8,266 nt of DNA from Verrucomicrobiales bacterium (lineage in GTDB: Bacteria > Verrucomicrobiota > Verrucomicrobiia > Verrucomicrobiales > Verrucomicrobiaceae). Location: the NCBI GenBank assembly GCA_003453085.1, contig DMMK01000197.1:1-8266 (forward strand). Reading direction: 5' to 3'. Below, piece after piece: positions 1 to 6,657 of this stretch (positions are counted from its first letter, which is position 1; each line of letters starts with the position of its first letter). Under the pieces are notes generated by a model. That model made no database searches and had not been told where the DNA came from. It saw only the letters and a list, made by a program, of their open reading frames with translations. The position numbers were made by a program, and so were the translations under genes.

Positions 1-1008
1 ATAATAGGAGCAAGCAGGTACGGCCATGCCGGTGAGTTTTCGAAAGAACTCCCCCTTGTGGAAAAATTTCGGGTTGGGGTGCCCCCCCCCCCGCTGGGTC
101 AGCCCGGCCTGTTGAAGCTTCTTTTTCAGATCGTTGACATACTTGTCATCCGCTGTGGTTTTGGCCCCGCCGATCTTCAGTTTCACACGTGGGACCGTGC
201 CGCGTTTGGCGAGTTGAATGTAGGCATCCACCAGCGTGGTGAGACCTTTGCCGTGGATCATGCGGGCAAAGTAGCCGATGACGGGCCAGTTCGGGTCAGG
301 CTCAGCCACACCGAAGGAGTTTGCATCGAGACCATTGTAAACGACGGACATTTTTTCTTCCCCGACGCCCAGTTTTTCCTGCATGACACGGGCGTAAAAC
401 TGGCTGGGGGCGACGAAGCGGGAGACATGCTGCGCATTCATCCGCATGGCAGCCCACGACTGGCTGCGGTAGGGCTCAATCAAGGTATCCAAAAAGGAAT
501 CTTCTCCCTGAAGGGAGACAACGACCGGGATGCCGAGGTCGCGCTCGATGGCTGGGCACAGGCCCATGAGCAGGCTGTTGGAAAGGGAGATCACGTCCGG
601 GCGGCCATCTGTGCGGATCCATTCGATGAGGCGCTTCCACTCCGGCCACTGGCGGCCGCCTTCGCCTTGCAAGGCACCCAGAGCCATTTCGCCCAGATCG
701 CGAGGACTGGTCATGCCCATGAATTTGGAGGCAAAACGCAGTCGCTCGGGTTTATCCAGCCAGCGGTGGATAAACCGGGGCACGAAACGGAACCAGGGCA
801 GTTTTTGCTGCAAGTACAGGGAGATGCCGCCCACCCGGATGCCGATCTCGGGATTGGGTGCCTCGCGGTCCGTCACCAGGGGCAGGTAGAGCGGGGCCAT
901 GATCGCATCATGCCCGCGTGAGCGTAGGGCTTTGATGAGCGCATGATCTCGGAGGCAGCTTCCGCAGTGAAAGTTGCCGGTGCCGGGCGTGAGATGGAGG
1001 ATGCGCAT
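1..1008 (-). CDS. Glycosyltransferase, GT4-type (GT-B fold), 3' end cut by window edge
   Basis: The 336 visible codons encode the N-terminal part of a GT-B glycosyltransferase that probably transfers a sugar from an activated donor to a cell-surface glycan or lipid acceptor in the cytoplasm. The protein opens with MRILHLTPGTGNFHCGSCLR, a hydrophobic first strand followed by a glycine-rich loop and an HCGSC motif. The linker into the second Rossmann domain carries VVYNGLD (222-228), and the donor-domain entry carries GYFARMIHGKGL (245-256), equivalent to the R-x4-KG donor-binding region of GT4 enzymes. The catalytic E-x7-E region lies beyond the left edge. The ATG at 1006-1008 is the first in frame after a stop at 1039-1041, and no clear ribosome binding site precedes it. 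Residues 306-309 (RGGG) come from an 11-base G run on the coding strand. The frame stays plausible on both sides: HPN at 310-312 and FFRKLTGMAVPA at 321-332 fit family expectations. dprA lies 71 bases upstream on the same strand, so co-transcription is possible. Acceptor and donor cannot be told. Confidence 0.85.
   Translation of the reverse strand, partial: MRILHLTPGTGNFHCGSCLRDHALIKALRSRGHDAIMAPLYLPLVTDREAPNPEIGIRVGGISLYLQQKLPWFRFVPRFIHRWLDKPERLRFASKFMGMTSPRDLGEMALGALQGEGGRQWPEWKRLIEWIRTDGRPDVISLSNSLLMGLCPAIERDLGIPVVVSLQGEDSFLDTLIEPYRSQSWAAMRMNAQHVSRFVAPSQFYARVMQEKLGVGEEKMSVVYNGLDANSFGVAEPDPNWPVIGYFARMIHGKGLTTLVDAYIQLAKRGTVPRVKLKIGGAKTTADDKYVNDLKKKLQQAGLTQRGGGHPNPKFFHKGEFFRKLTGMAVPACSYY
82..92. 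repeat. 11-base poly-C (plus) / poly-G (minus) homopolymer inside the glycosyltransferase
   Basis: There are eleven consecutive C bases on the plus strand. On the coding (minus) strand they supply the last two bases of an Arg codon and three Gly codons. Any single-base gain or loss would shift the glycosyltransferase frame at about residue 307. It is the longest homopolymer I noticed in the window. It may be a slippage-prone tract or a sequencing/assembly artefact. Confidence 0.9.
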
Positions 1009-1079
1009 AGGATCGGGAGCAGAAAAGGGGCGCGATGTTTAACGCAGGGGATACGTGTCAGCAAGAGGCGAGGAATCAT

Positions 1080-2180
1080 TCATCCGACACGAACATAACG
1101 CCGGCCAGGCAACGCGCGGACCAGGCGTTTCATTTCCAGTCGCATGAGATTCACGTTCACGGTGCCGGCGGCCAGGCCGGAGCGGCCGGTGATTTCGTCG
1201 ATGTGCAGTTCCTCCGTGTTCAGGGTCTGGTAGAGGATTTTTTCATCCAGCGTCAGGTTCGCAGGGGAGGAGACGGGCTCCACTTTGGGCGCGATGGGGG
1301 CCGTGGGGAAGAGAGCGGTGAGATCATCCAGGATGTCTGCCGCATCCATCACCAGCTTGGCCCCCTGCTGAATGAGGCGGTTGCAACCGCTGGAGGTGGG
1401 TTTGTCAATGGGCCCAGGTACGGCGTAAACGGAGCGGCCTTGCTCCGTGGCCTGCTGCGCGGTGATGAGGGAACCGCTCTTGATGGGTGCTTCCACCACC
1501 AGCAGACCGCTGCCCCAACCCGCCACCACACGATTGCGATACGGAAAGGTCTGTCTATCTGCCATCCGGTCCACGGGGTATTCACTGATGACGGCCCCAT
1601 TTTCGGCAATTCGCTGGGCCAGGGCCATGTTTTCCGGCGGGTACAGTTTGCCCATTCCAGAGCCAATAACGGCGATGGTGCGCCCCTTGGCGGCTAGGGC
1701 GGCCTCATGTGCGGCGGTATCGATGCCCCGCGCCAGACCGCTGATGACGGTGTAGCCTGCATAGGCGATCTGAAAGCTGAGCTTCTTGGTCGCATTCATG
1801 CCGTAGATCGTCGCATGGCGGCTGCCCACGACGCCGATGGCCTGGTGGTCGCGCTTTTGCAGCTCTCCCCACACGTAGAGCAGGATGGGCGCATCATAGA
1901 TGCCCTTGAGCAGGGGCGGGTAGAGGTCATCCTCCTGGGTTAGCAAGGTTAGCCCTCGATCCTGGATCTTGCGCAGCTCCTGTTCCAGTTCCACCTCGCT
2001 TTCCCAGGCTGCGATGGCCTCCGCCTGCTTCGGGCCGAAACTTTCCACCTGGGCAATTTCGGATGCTTTAGCACGCAGGGCTGCCTCGGGTGAACCAAAA
2101 GCCTGCACCAGCCGCCGGATGCGCACTGGCCCTACTTGGGGGATCAGGTTCAGGGCTAGGTAGGCTTCGGTACGGGTCAT
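1080..2180 (-). CDS. dprA: DNA-processing protein DprA (RecA loader in natural transformation)
   Basis: DprA binds incoming single-stranded DNA in the cytoplasm, protects it and loads RecA onto it during natural transformation. The protein is 366 residues, a normal full length. It has an N-terminal helix-hairpin-helix/SAM-like region (about 5-60), then the Rossmann-like DNA-processing domain. Visible motifs are GVVGSR (116-121), SGLARGID (147-154), FPYRNRVVAG (212-221), SGSLITA (235-241), AVPG (253-256) and SGCNRLI (264-270). The last 55 residues (about 312-366) form a winged-helix DprA C-terminal domain, including LHIDEITGRSGL. The ATG start gives the expected N-terminus, and no strong ribosome binding site is seen. 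The transpeptidase gene ends 84 bases upstream on the same strand. The gap between them holds a weak 4-bp GGGC/GCCC hairpin (2216-2227) and nothing else I can support. Presence of dprA alone does not prove competence, because it is conserved in many non-competent bacteria. Confidence 0.97.
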   Translation of the reverse strand: MTRTEAYLALNLIPQVGPVRIRRLVQAFGSPEAALRAKASEIAQVESFGPKQAEAIAAWESEVELEQELRKIQDRGLTLLTQEDDLYPPLLKGIYDAPILLYVWGELQKRDHQAIGVVGSRHATIYGMNATKKLSFQIAYAGYTVISGLARGIDTAAHEAALAAKGRTIAVIGSGMGKLYPPENMALAQRIAENGAVISEYPVDRMADRQTFPYRNRVVAGWGSGLLVVEAPIKSGSLITAQQATEQGRSVYAVPGPIDKPTSSGCNRLIQQGAKLVMDAADILDDLTALFPTAPIAPKVEPVSSPANLTLDEKILYQTLNTEELHIDEITGRSGLAAGTVNVNLMRLEMKRLVRALPGRRYVRVG

Positions 2181-2264
2181 CGGATATGGTCGCGAAAGTC
2201 AGAGCAGACTCAAGCGGGCATCCGCCCCTTTCTTGTGTAGATGCAGGCTTTAAAATCCGGCGTC

Positions 2265-3005
2265 TCAAAGATACAGAGTTGTCCCTGGCGGCACGGCACC
2301 CCGTTTTGGGGTTTTCGAGCGGCGACCGGGACGCATCCCATCCTCGGTCGTTTGAGACTTCGGCTTCTTCACCTTTCCTGCGGCTGCCGGAGCCGTGGTC
2401 ACTGGCGCTTCGTATTCAGCGAGGGCGGCATTTCCCACGACTTGCACCGGGGTGCCATGCGGTGTCGCGTGATAAAAGATAGAGGCCATCTTGGTGGGCA
2501 GGCGGATGCAGCCATGAGAAGCCGGGTAACCGGGCAGGTAACCTTCGTGCATGCCCACTGCGCCGACGACTCGCATGAAGTAATGCATCTTGGCCCCGAC
2601 AAACCGTGCTCCCGCTGGGCATGGGTCAATGCGCGAATCCACATCTTCCACCACCACATTTCCCTCGGCATCCACATAGGCACCGTAGATGGACGAGCGG
2701 TGATAGACATCTTTCTGGGTGATCTTGAAATTGCCCGTGGGTGTCGCATGACCATCCCGGCCCGAGGAGATGGGCGATACTCCCACCAGCTTACCACCTT
2801 TGTAATACCGGATGCGCTGCGCCGTCAGGTCGATCACCAGCTTCGGGCTGCCCACTACCTGATCGCCGATCCAAAAAGAGTCGCCGCGTTTGGGTGGTCC
2901 GGCCTGCCCGGCCTCTTCTTTTGGGGCCGAGCTGCAACTGCTCATCAACAAGCCTGCGGCCAAGAGGGCAAAGGCAGAACGGAAAAAGGAGGCGGCGTCA
3001 GTCAT
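2265..3005 (-). CDS. L,D-transpeptidase (YkuD domain) lipoprotein
   Basis: The product is predicted to be a periplasmic lipid-anchored enzyme acting on peptidoglycan: forming 3-3 cross-links, attaching proteins to the wall, or modifying stem peptides. From the ATG at 3003-3005 it has 246 residues. The N-terminus has a hydrophobic stretch ending in LLMSSC, giving a probable lipobox with the modified cysteine at residue 24. A proline/glycine-rich spacer follows, then the YkuD domain (about 55-195). The catalytic signature is seen in full: the distal His at 153 in GMHEG and SHGCIRL at 163-169, with catalytic Cys166. The last 40 or so residues are low-complexity and basic (many K, R, P), possibly a wall- or DNA-repelled tail of unknown role. 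A TTG start 21 bases upstream would be in frame, but the ATG is preferred because an AGGA sequence sits 11 bases before it and the signal peptide fits better. It is divergent from the DUF1501 gene. Confidence 0.93.
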   Translation of the reverse strand: MTDAASFFRSAFALLAAGLLMSSCSSAPKEEAGQAGPPKRGDSFWIGDQVVGSPKLVIDLTAQRIRYYKGGKLVGVSPISSGRDGHATPTGNFKITQKDVYHRSSIYGAYVDAEGNVVVEDVDSRIDPCPAGARFVGAKMHYFMRVVGAVGMHEGYLPGYPASHGCIRLPTKMASIFYHATPHGTPVQVVGNAALAEYEAPVTTAPAAAGKVKKPKSQTTEDGMRPGRRSKTPKRGAVPPGTTLYL

Positions 3006-3103
3006 GGGCGGGAGTTTCCTGATCAAAAAACGAGCGCAGGAGATTGTCGAGACTGGAATTACGATTCGGGCGTCTTAACAGCCGAGTTTATGGGTCTAAG
3101 ACT

Positions 3104-3109
3104 TATAAT
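3104..3109 (+). promoter_or_regulatory. Candidate -10 hexamer in divergent intergenic region (3006-3233)
   Basis: The 228-base gap between the divergent transpeptidase and DUF1501 genes contains a perfect TATAAT on the plus strand, 124 bases before the DUF1501 start. A TTAACA (3075-3080) resembles a -35 box, but the spacer would be 23 bases, too long for a standard sigma-70 promoter, and no better -35 is visible. This makes it a weak candidate. The rest of the gap shows no convincing gene; a 61-codon open frame inside it (3044-3229) looks like chance. Confidence 0.3.
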
Positions 3110-3233
3110 GCGTTCGGAAGGGGACTCTCATGTTGGATAAATCTTGCCATGGCCACTTGTCTTCAACCTGAAGGCCGGAAAATGATCTTGGTCTGCCACG
3201 CAAAAAAAGGCATCCTCCCTACGTTCTAACCGC

Positions 3234-4640
3234 ATGTTCTCCTCCCGACGTTCCTTTCTCCAGACCACGGGCTGTGGTTTCGGGTACCTCGCCGCGTCTG
3301 CGCTGGCGCAGCGGCAGGCGTGGGCGGCGGGCACTCCCGGTGTCGGAATGCAGCCGCATCATGCGCCGAGGGCCAAGCGGGTCATCTTCCTTTTCATGCA
3401 GGGCGGGGTCAGCCATGTGGACTCTTATGATTACAAACCCCGGCTGCTGAAGGATGACCAGAAGATCATTGATATTGCCGATCCACGCACGGTGGCGAAG
3501 ACGGGCAAGGGCTCTCCTCAGCGGCTGAAGCAGCCCCTGTGGGAATTCGCCCAGCATGGTGAATCCGGGCGCTGGGCCTCCAATCTTTTCCCACACATCA
3601 ATCGCCATGTGGATGACCTGTGCTTCCTGCATGGCATGCATACGGAAGGCGTGGCGCACGGCCCTGCCACGCTGTTCATGCACACAGGCACCACCAGCTT
3701 CATCCGCCCTAGCATGGGTGCCTGGGTGATGTATGGACTGGGCACCGAAAATGAAAATTTGCCCGGCTTTGTCACCATCAGTCCTAGCCTGGGCAATGGC
3801 GGGCCGCGCAATTATGGCAATGCCTTCCTGCCTGCGCTTTATCAGGGCACCCCCCTGGGCCGCAGCGGGCTGCCGAGCAAAGAGGCCACCATCAAAAACA
3901 TCGTCAACACCACTTGGACACCGGAGCAGCAGCGGCGGCAGTATGAGTTGTTAGGCGCGCTGAATGCCCAACAGCTTCGCCCTGGAGATAATGAGATCGA
4001 GGCCGTGATCCAGAGTTACGAGCTCGCTTGGCGCATGCAGAATAAAGCACCCGATGCGCTGGACTTGGCCCAGGAATCAGAATCCACGCTGAATCTCTAC
4101 GGCATTGGGGACAAGATCACGGATAACTTTGGCCGCCAGTGCCTCATGGCCCGCCGCATGGCGGAGCAGGGAGTGCGCTACATCCAGGTCAATTACGGCG
4201 ACAACTCCAACAATCCAGCCTGGGATCAGCACAGCAATCTGCCCAAGCATGGCGACCACGCCGCCGCGGTGGACAAACCCATCGCCGGACTGCTGGCAGA
4301 CCTCAAACAGCGAGGACTGCTGGAAGATACGCTCGTCTGGTGGGGCGGCGAATTTGGCCGCACACCTTATGCCGAAAGAAACGGTACCGGACGCGATCAC
4401 AACCCCGCCGGATTCACCGTCTGGCTGGCTGGTGGCGGCGTGAAAGCAGGTTTTGCCCACGGTGCCACGGATGACATCGGCTTCCAGGCCGTGGAGGGGA
4501 AAGTCCACATGCATGATCTCCACGCGACGGTGCTTCATTTGTTAGGCCTGGATCATGAGAAACTCACCTTCAACTACGCCGGGCGTGACTTCCGCCTCAC
4601 GGATGTCCACGGTCACGTGGTGAAGGAAATTCTCGCTTAA
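3234..4640 (+). CDS. DUF1501 family Tat-exported protein (alkaline-phosphatase/sulfatase-like fold)
   Basis: This is a 468-residue member of the DUF1501 family, which is abundant in Planctomycetota and Verrucomicrobiota and structurally related to sulfatases and alkaline phosphatases. Its substrate is unknown. The N-terminus carries a twin-arginine signal (SRRSFLQ at 4-10, then a weakly hydrophobic stretch to about 32), so it is probably exported folded, perhaps with bound metal. Motifs visible in order are FMQGGVSHVDSYDYKP (54-69), a GMHTEG/AHGPA segment (134-145), WDQH (330-333), GGEFGRTP (371-378), GRDHNP (386-391) and HMHDLHATVLHLLGLDH (425-441). The Asp and His residues in these motifs are likely metal ligands by analogy. 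The C-terminus ends with a typical RDFRLTDVHG (451-460). An in-frame stop at 3183-3185 limits upstream starts, and no strong ribosome binding site is seen. The usual DUF1549/DUF1553 neighbour is not in the window. The downstream operon is 244 bases away, so this gene is probably transcribed alone. Confidence 0.92.
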   Translation: MFSSRRSFLQTTGCGFGYLAASALAQRQAWAAGTPGVGMQPHHAPRAKRVIFLFMQGGVSHVDSYDYKPRLLKDDQKIIDIADPRTVAKTGKGSPQRLKQPLWEFAQHGESGRWASNLFPHINRHVDDLCFLHGMHTEGVAHGPATLFMHTGTTSFIRPSMGAWVMYGLGTENENLPGFVTISPSLGNGGPRNYGNAFLPALYQGTPLGRSGLPSKEATIKNIVNTTWTPEQQRRQYELLGALNAQQLRPGDNEIEAVIQSYELAWRMQNKAPDALDLAQESESTLNLYGIGDKITDNFGRQCLMARRMAEQGVRYIQVNYGDNSNNPAWDQHSNLPKHGDHAAAVDKPIAGLLADLKQRGLLEDTLVWWGGEFGRTPYAERNGTGRDHNPAGFTVWLAGGGVKAGFAHGATDDIGFQAVEGKVHMHDLHATVLHLLGLDHEKLTFNYAGRDFRLTDVHGHVVKEILA

Positions 4641-4659
4641 AGGGCTAGCTAGGTACTCC

Positions 4660-4673
4660 CGAGCTTTAGCTCG
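4660..4673. repeat. Small hairpin downstream of the DUF1501 gene
   Basis: CGAGC and GCTCG form a perfect 5-bp stem around a TTTA loop, 20 bases after the DUF1501 stop. No T-run follows on either strand, so it is not a convincing intrinsic terminator, although it could stabilise the mRNA 3' end. An 8-base palindrome, CTAGCTAG, lies just before it at 4645-4652. Confidence 0.5.
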
Positions 4674-4745
4674 CGGAAAGGTTGCACGATCTGCGGCCTC
4701 GAAATAACAAAACCGCTCCAAGGATATGAGCGCAAGTACAGTAGT

Positions 4746-4764
4746 CATCACTCTCCGAGTGATG
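4746..4764. repeat. Perfect 8-bp inverted repeat with 3-base loop, intergenic
   Basis: CATCACTC and GAGTGATG pair perfectly around a TCC loop in the middle of the 244-base gap between the DUF1501 gene and the SDR operon. The stem is not followed by a T-run on the plus strand. With the hairpin at 4660-4673 it could mark the ends of a dispersed intergenic repeat unit, or be part of a transcript end. I see no protein-coding evidence here: a 69-codon minus-strand frame (4542-4751) runs back into the DUF1501 gene and resembles no family I know. Confidence 0.6.
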
Positions 4765-4832
4765 CGTTCGCCCCAACCCGTAGCGACAGTGCCCGCAGGT
4801 GCCTATTGGCAGAAACGGCCCTGTTTCATGGA

Positions 4833-4864
4833 GCATCCGCTGTGGGGCTTGTCAGGGCGGATGC
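4833..4864. promoter_or_regulatory. 8-bp inverted repeat just upstream of the SDR operon (possible operator or leader hairpin)
   Basis: GCATCCGC (4833-4840) and GCGGATGC (4857-4864) are exact reverse complements separated by 16 bases, and the dyad ends 20 bases before the SDR start codon. The half-site centres are 24 bases apart. It could be a regulator binding site or a 5'-leader stem-loop. The same octamer occurs elsewhere in the window (2218-2225, 7991-7998; as its complement at 2502-2509 and 5968-5975), so the half-site alone is not distinctive. A shorter dyad, TGCC-TATT-GGCA, lies at 4800-4811. Confidence 0.35.
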
Positions 4865-4884
4865 GCTCGGAATAGTCATCGGTC

Positions 4885-5682
4885 ATGAACACTTGCTACG
4901 ATGTCGAGGGAATGTCCGTGGTCGTCATGGGCGGCACCACGGGCCTGGGGCTGTCCGCAGCGCAGGCTTTGGTGGCCAATGGCGCGCGCGTGGTGGTCAC
5001 CAGTCGCAGCGAGGCCAATGTGCAGTCGGCCTTGCAGACCCTAGGCAGCGGAGCCTGTGGATTCGCTGGAGATGCCAGCCAGCCTGAAACGGCGGAGAAA
5101 GCCGTGGCGCTAGCGGTGGAAAACTTTGGGCGGCTGGATGCCCTCTATCATGTCGCCGGCGGCAGTGGTCGTTCTCGCGGAGATGGGCCTTTGCATGAGA
5201 TCACGGATGCAGGCCTCAGCTACACGCTGGATCTCAATCTCGCCTCCCTTATCCTGTCAAATCGCGCAGCGGTGCGCCAGTTTCTCCACCAGGGCGGTGG
5301 CGGCTGCATCTTAAACATGGGCAGCGTCCTCGGCTGGTCTCCCTCGCCGGAGTTTTTTGCCAGCCATGCCTATGCGGCGGCGAAGGCGGGCATCATCGGT
5401 TTCAGCCAATCCATCGCCAGTTACTACGCCAAGCAAAACATCCGGGTGAACGTCATCGCACCCGCTTTGGTGGAGACTCCCATGTCCCAGCGGGCCGTGG
5501 GAAATGAGGCCATCGTCCGTTTTGTCGCAGCCAAGCAGCCTCTGGATGGCGGGCGTGTGGGCAGCCCGGAAGATGTGGAAGGGGCCGCCCTGTTCCTGCT
5601 TTCGCGTGCGGCAAAATTCATCACTGGGCAGGTGCTGGCGGTGGATGGTGGGTGGACCGTTTCGGAGGGGCGCGAATCTTAG
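4885..5682 (+). CDS. Short-chain dehydrogenase/reductase (classical SDR, FabG-like)
   Basis: This is a 265-residue cytoplasmic NAD(P)-dependent oxidoreductase of the classical SDR family, interconverting an alcohol and a ketone on an unknown substrate. The nucleotide-binding loop reads VMGGTTGLG (14-22), with Met in place of the usual Thr before the glycines. The acidic residue in GDAS (62-65) and the HVAGGSG segment (89-95, in place of NNAG) fit the adenine- and cofactor-side positions. The catalytic tetrad is intact: Asn118, Ser147, Tyr163 and Lys167 (YAAAK). IAPALVETPM (191-200) has Ala where most SDRs have Gly. The C-terminus closes with TGQVLAVDGGWTVSEG (247-262), typical of this fold. 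An in-frame stop at 4873-4875 leaves the ATG at 4885 as the only reasonable start. It is first in a run of same-strand genes and is followed after 7 bases by the ROK gene. The HVAGGSGR and PALVETPM variants probably mark a conserved subgroup rather than degeneration. Confidence 0.93.
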   Translation: MNTCYDVEGMSVVVMGGTTGLGLSAAQALVANGARVVVTSRSEANVQSALQTLGSGACGFAGDASQPETAEKAVALAVENFGRLDALYHVAGGSGRSRGDGPLHEITDAGLSYTLDLNLASLILSNRAAVRQFLHQGGGGCILNMGSVLGWSPSPEFFASHAYAAAKAGIIGFSQSIASYYAKQNIRVNVIAPALVETPMSQRAVGNEAIVRFVAAKQPLDGGRVGSPEDVEGAALFLLSRAAKFITGQVLAVDGGWTVSEGRES

Positions 5683-5689
5683 CCTAACC

Positions 5690-6598
5690 ATGAGTGCATC
5701 CACCCGCGAACTCGCCATCGGCATTGACCTTGGCGGCACCAACATCAAGGCCGCGCTCATTGAGAGGCCTACGGGCAGGCAGATCACGCATCTCTCTCGG
5801 CCCACGCGAGATGGCGAGTTCCTGGAGGGTCTGCCCCAGTTTGCCCTCACCGTGCGCGGCATTGTGGCTGAGCTGGAAGCGATCGCCGGAGGGCAAAAGC
5901 TGCCCGTAGGTCTGTCCGCCCCCGGTTTGGCCCATCCTCAGGGACACTGCATCCAGTGGATGCCAGGGCGGATGCACGGGCTGGAAAAGCTGGACTGGCC
6001 CAGCTTTCTGGATCGGCGGGTGAATGTGCTCAATGACGCCCAGGCTGCCCTGCTAGGCGAGGTGTGGGTGGGGGCGGCCACTGGCTGCCCGGATGTCTTC
6101 ATGGTCACCCTGGGAACAGGTGTGGGCGGGGCGATTTACAGCGGCGGGCGTTTGCTGAAAGGGGCCCTGGGCCGTGCCGGGCACCTGGGGCACATCACCA
6201 CAGATCTCAATGCCCCGGTGGATCTTTTTGGCACACCGGGCAGTCTGGAGGTGGCCATCGGCAACAAGACCCTGCAAGCGCGTGGAAAAGGCCAGTATGC
6301 CACCACTCATGCGCTGCTGGCGGCCTGTGCTGCGGGGGATGCTGAAGCGGAAAAAATCTGGCTGGAGTCCGTGCGTCATCTCGCTGCGGGGCTGGCCAGT
6401 CTCATCAATGTGCTGGACCCTGAGCTCATCATCCTGGGCGGCGGCATCGCCACCGGGGCAGGGGATCGTCTGCTACAGCCTCTGGCTGCCTTTTTGGATC
6501 AGTACGAATGGCGACCTGGGGGCCATCAGGTGCGGCTCGTGCTGGCAGCTTTGGGCGATGATGCTGGAGCCTACGGGGCCGTGCACAGCCTGGGATGA
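5690..6598 (+). CDS. ROK-family sugar kinase-like protein lacking the zinc motif
   Basis: The 302-residue protein has the ASKHA-type fold of ROK proteins, which usually phosphorylate glucose, N-acetylmannosamine or related sugars with ATP, or act as regulators. There is no N-terminal helix-turn-helix, so it is kinase-like. DLGGTNIK (13-20) is the first phosphate loop, NDAQAALLGE (115-124) carries the probable catalytic base Asp116, GTGVGGA (142-148) is the second phosphate loop, and LGGGIA (249-254) is the adenosine motif. Two departures stand out. GRAGHLGHI (161-169) has His165 where sugar kinases have the sugar-binding Glu. The usual CxCGxxGCxE motif reads DLFGTPGSLE (178-187), so all three zinc cysteines are replaced by Asp178, Phe180 and Ser185, while His168 remains. 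The start at 5690 gives a normal N-terminus directly before the phosphate loop; the frame stays open upstream into the SDR gene, but starts there would be spurious. The exact substrate, and whether it is an active kinase, are unknown. Confidence 0.88.
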   Translation: MSASTRELAIGIDLGGTNIKAALIERPTGRQITHLSRPTRDGEFLEGLPQFALTVRGIVAELEAIAGGQKLPVGLSAPGLAHPQGHCIQWMPGRMHGLEKLDWPSFLDRRVNVLNDAQAALLGEVWVGAATGCPDVFMVTLGTGVGGAIYSGGRLLKGALGRAGHLGHITTDLNAPVDLFGTPGSLEVAIGNKTLQARGKGQYATTHALLAACAAGDAEAEKIWLESVRHLAAGLASLINVLDPELIILGGGIATGAGDRLLQPLAAFLDQYEWRPGGHQVRLVLAALGDDAGAYGAVHSLG

Positions 6599-6657
6599 TC
6601 TACCACCGCCTACGCATCTCTGTTTGACCCGTCCAGGCTGCTCGCCAACCCTTCACC

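Noticed and set aside
58..921. A 287-codon plus-strand open frame antisense to the glycosyltransferase
   Set aside because: Its translation shows no recognisable domain, while the opposite strand gives a clear glycosyltransferase from a proper ATG. Long antisense frames are expected in GC-rich coding DNA.
873..1079. A 68-codon minus-strand frame starting right after the dprA stop
   Set aside because: It overlaps the glycosyltransferase start in another frame, has no family resemblance, and the ATG next to the dprA stop is likely chance.
2241..3140. A 299-codon plus-strand frame across the transpeptidase gene
   Set aside because: It is the antisense shadow of the L,D-transpeptidase, whose SHGCIRL motif and lipobox on the minus strand are unambiguous.
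3044..3229. A 61-codon frame in the divergent intergenic region
   Set aside because: No ribosome binding site, no recognisable motif, and atypical composition; it spans the putative promoter.
4542..4751. A 69-codon minus-strand frame at the DUF1501 3' end
   Set aside because: More than a third of it is antisense to the conserved DUF1501 C-terminus and the rest covers the hairpin-rich gap; no similarity to any family I know.
4660..4764. Intrinsic terminators after the DUF1501 gene
   Set aside because: Two real hairpins are present, but neither is followed by a T-run on either strand, so a rho-independent terminator cannot be supported.
5504..5689. N-terminal extension of the ROK protein into the SDR gene
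   Set aside because: The frame is open, but the extension overlaps the conserved SDR C-terminus and has no ROK-like sequence; the ATG at 5690 puts the phosphate loop at the normal position.
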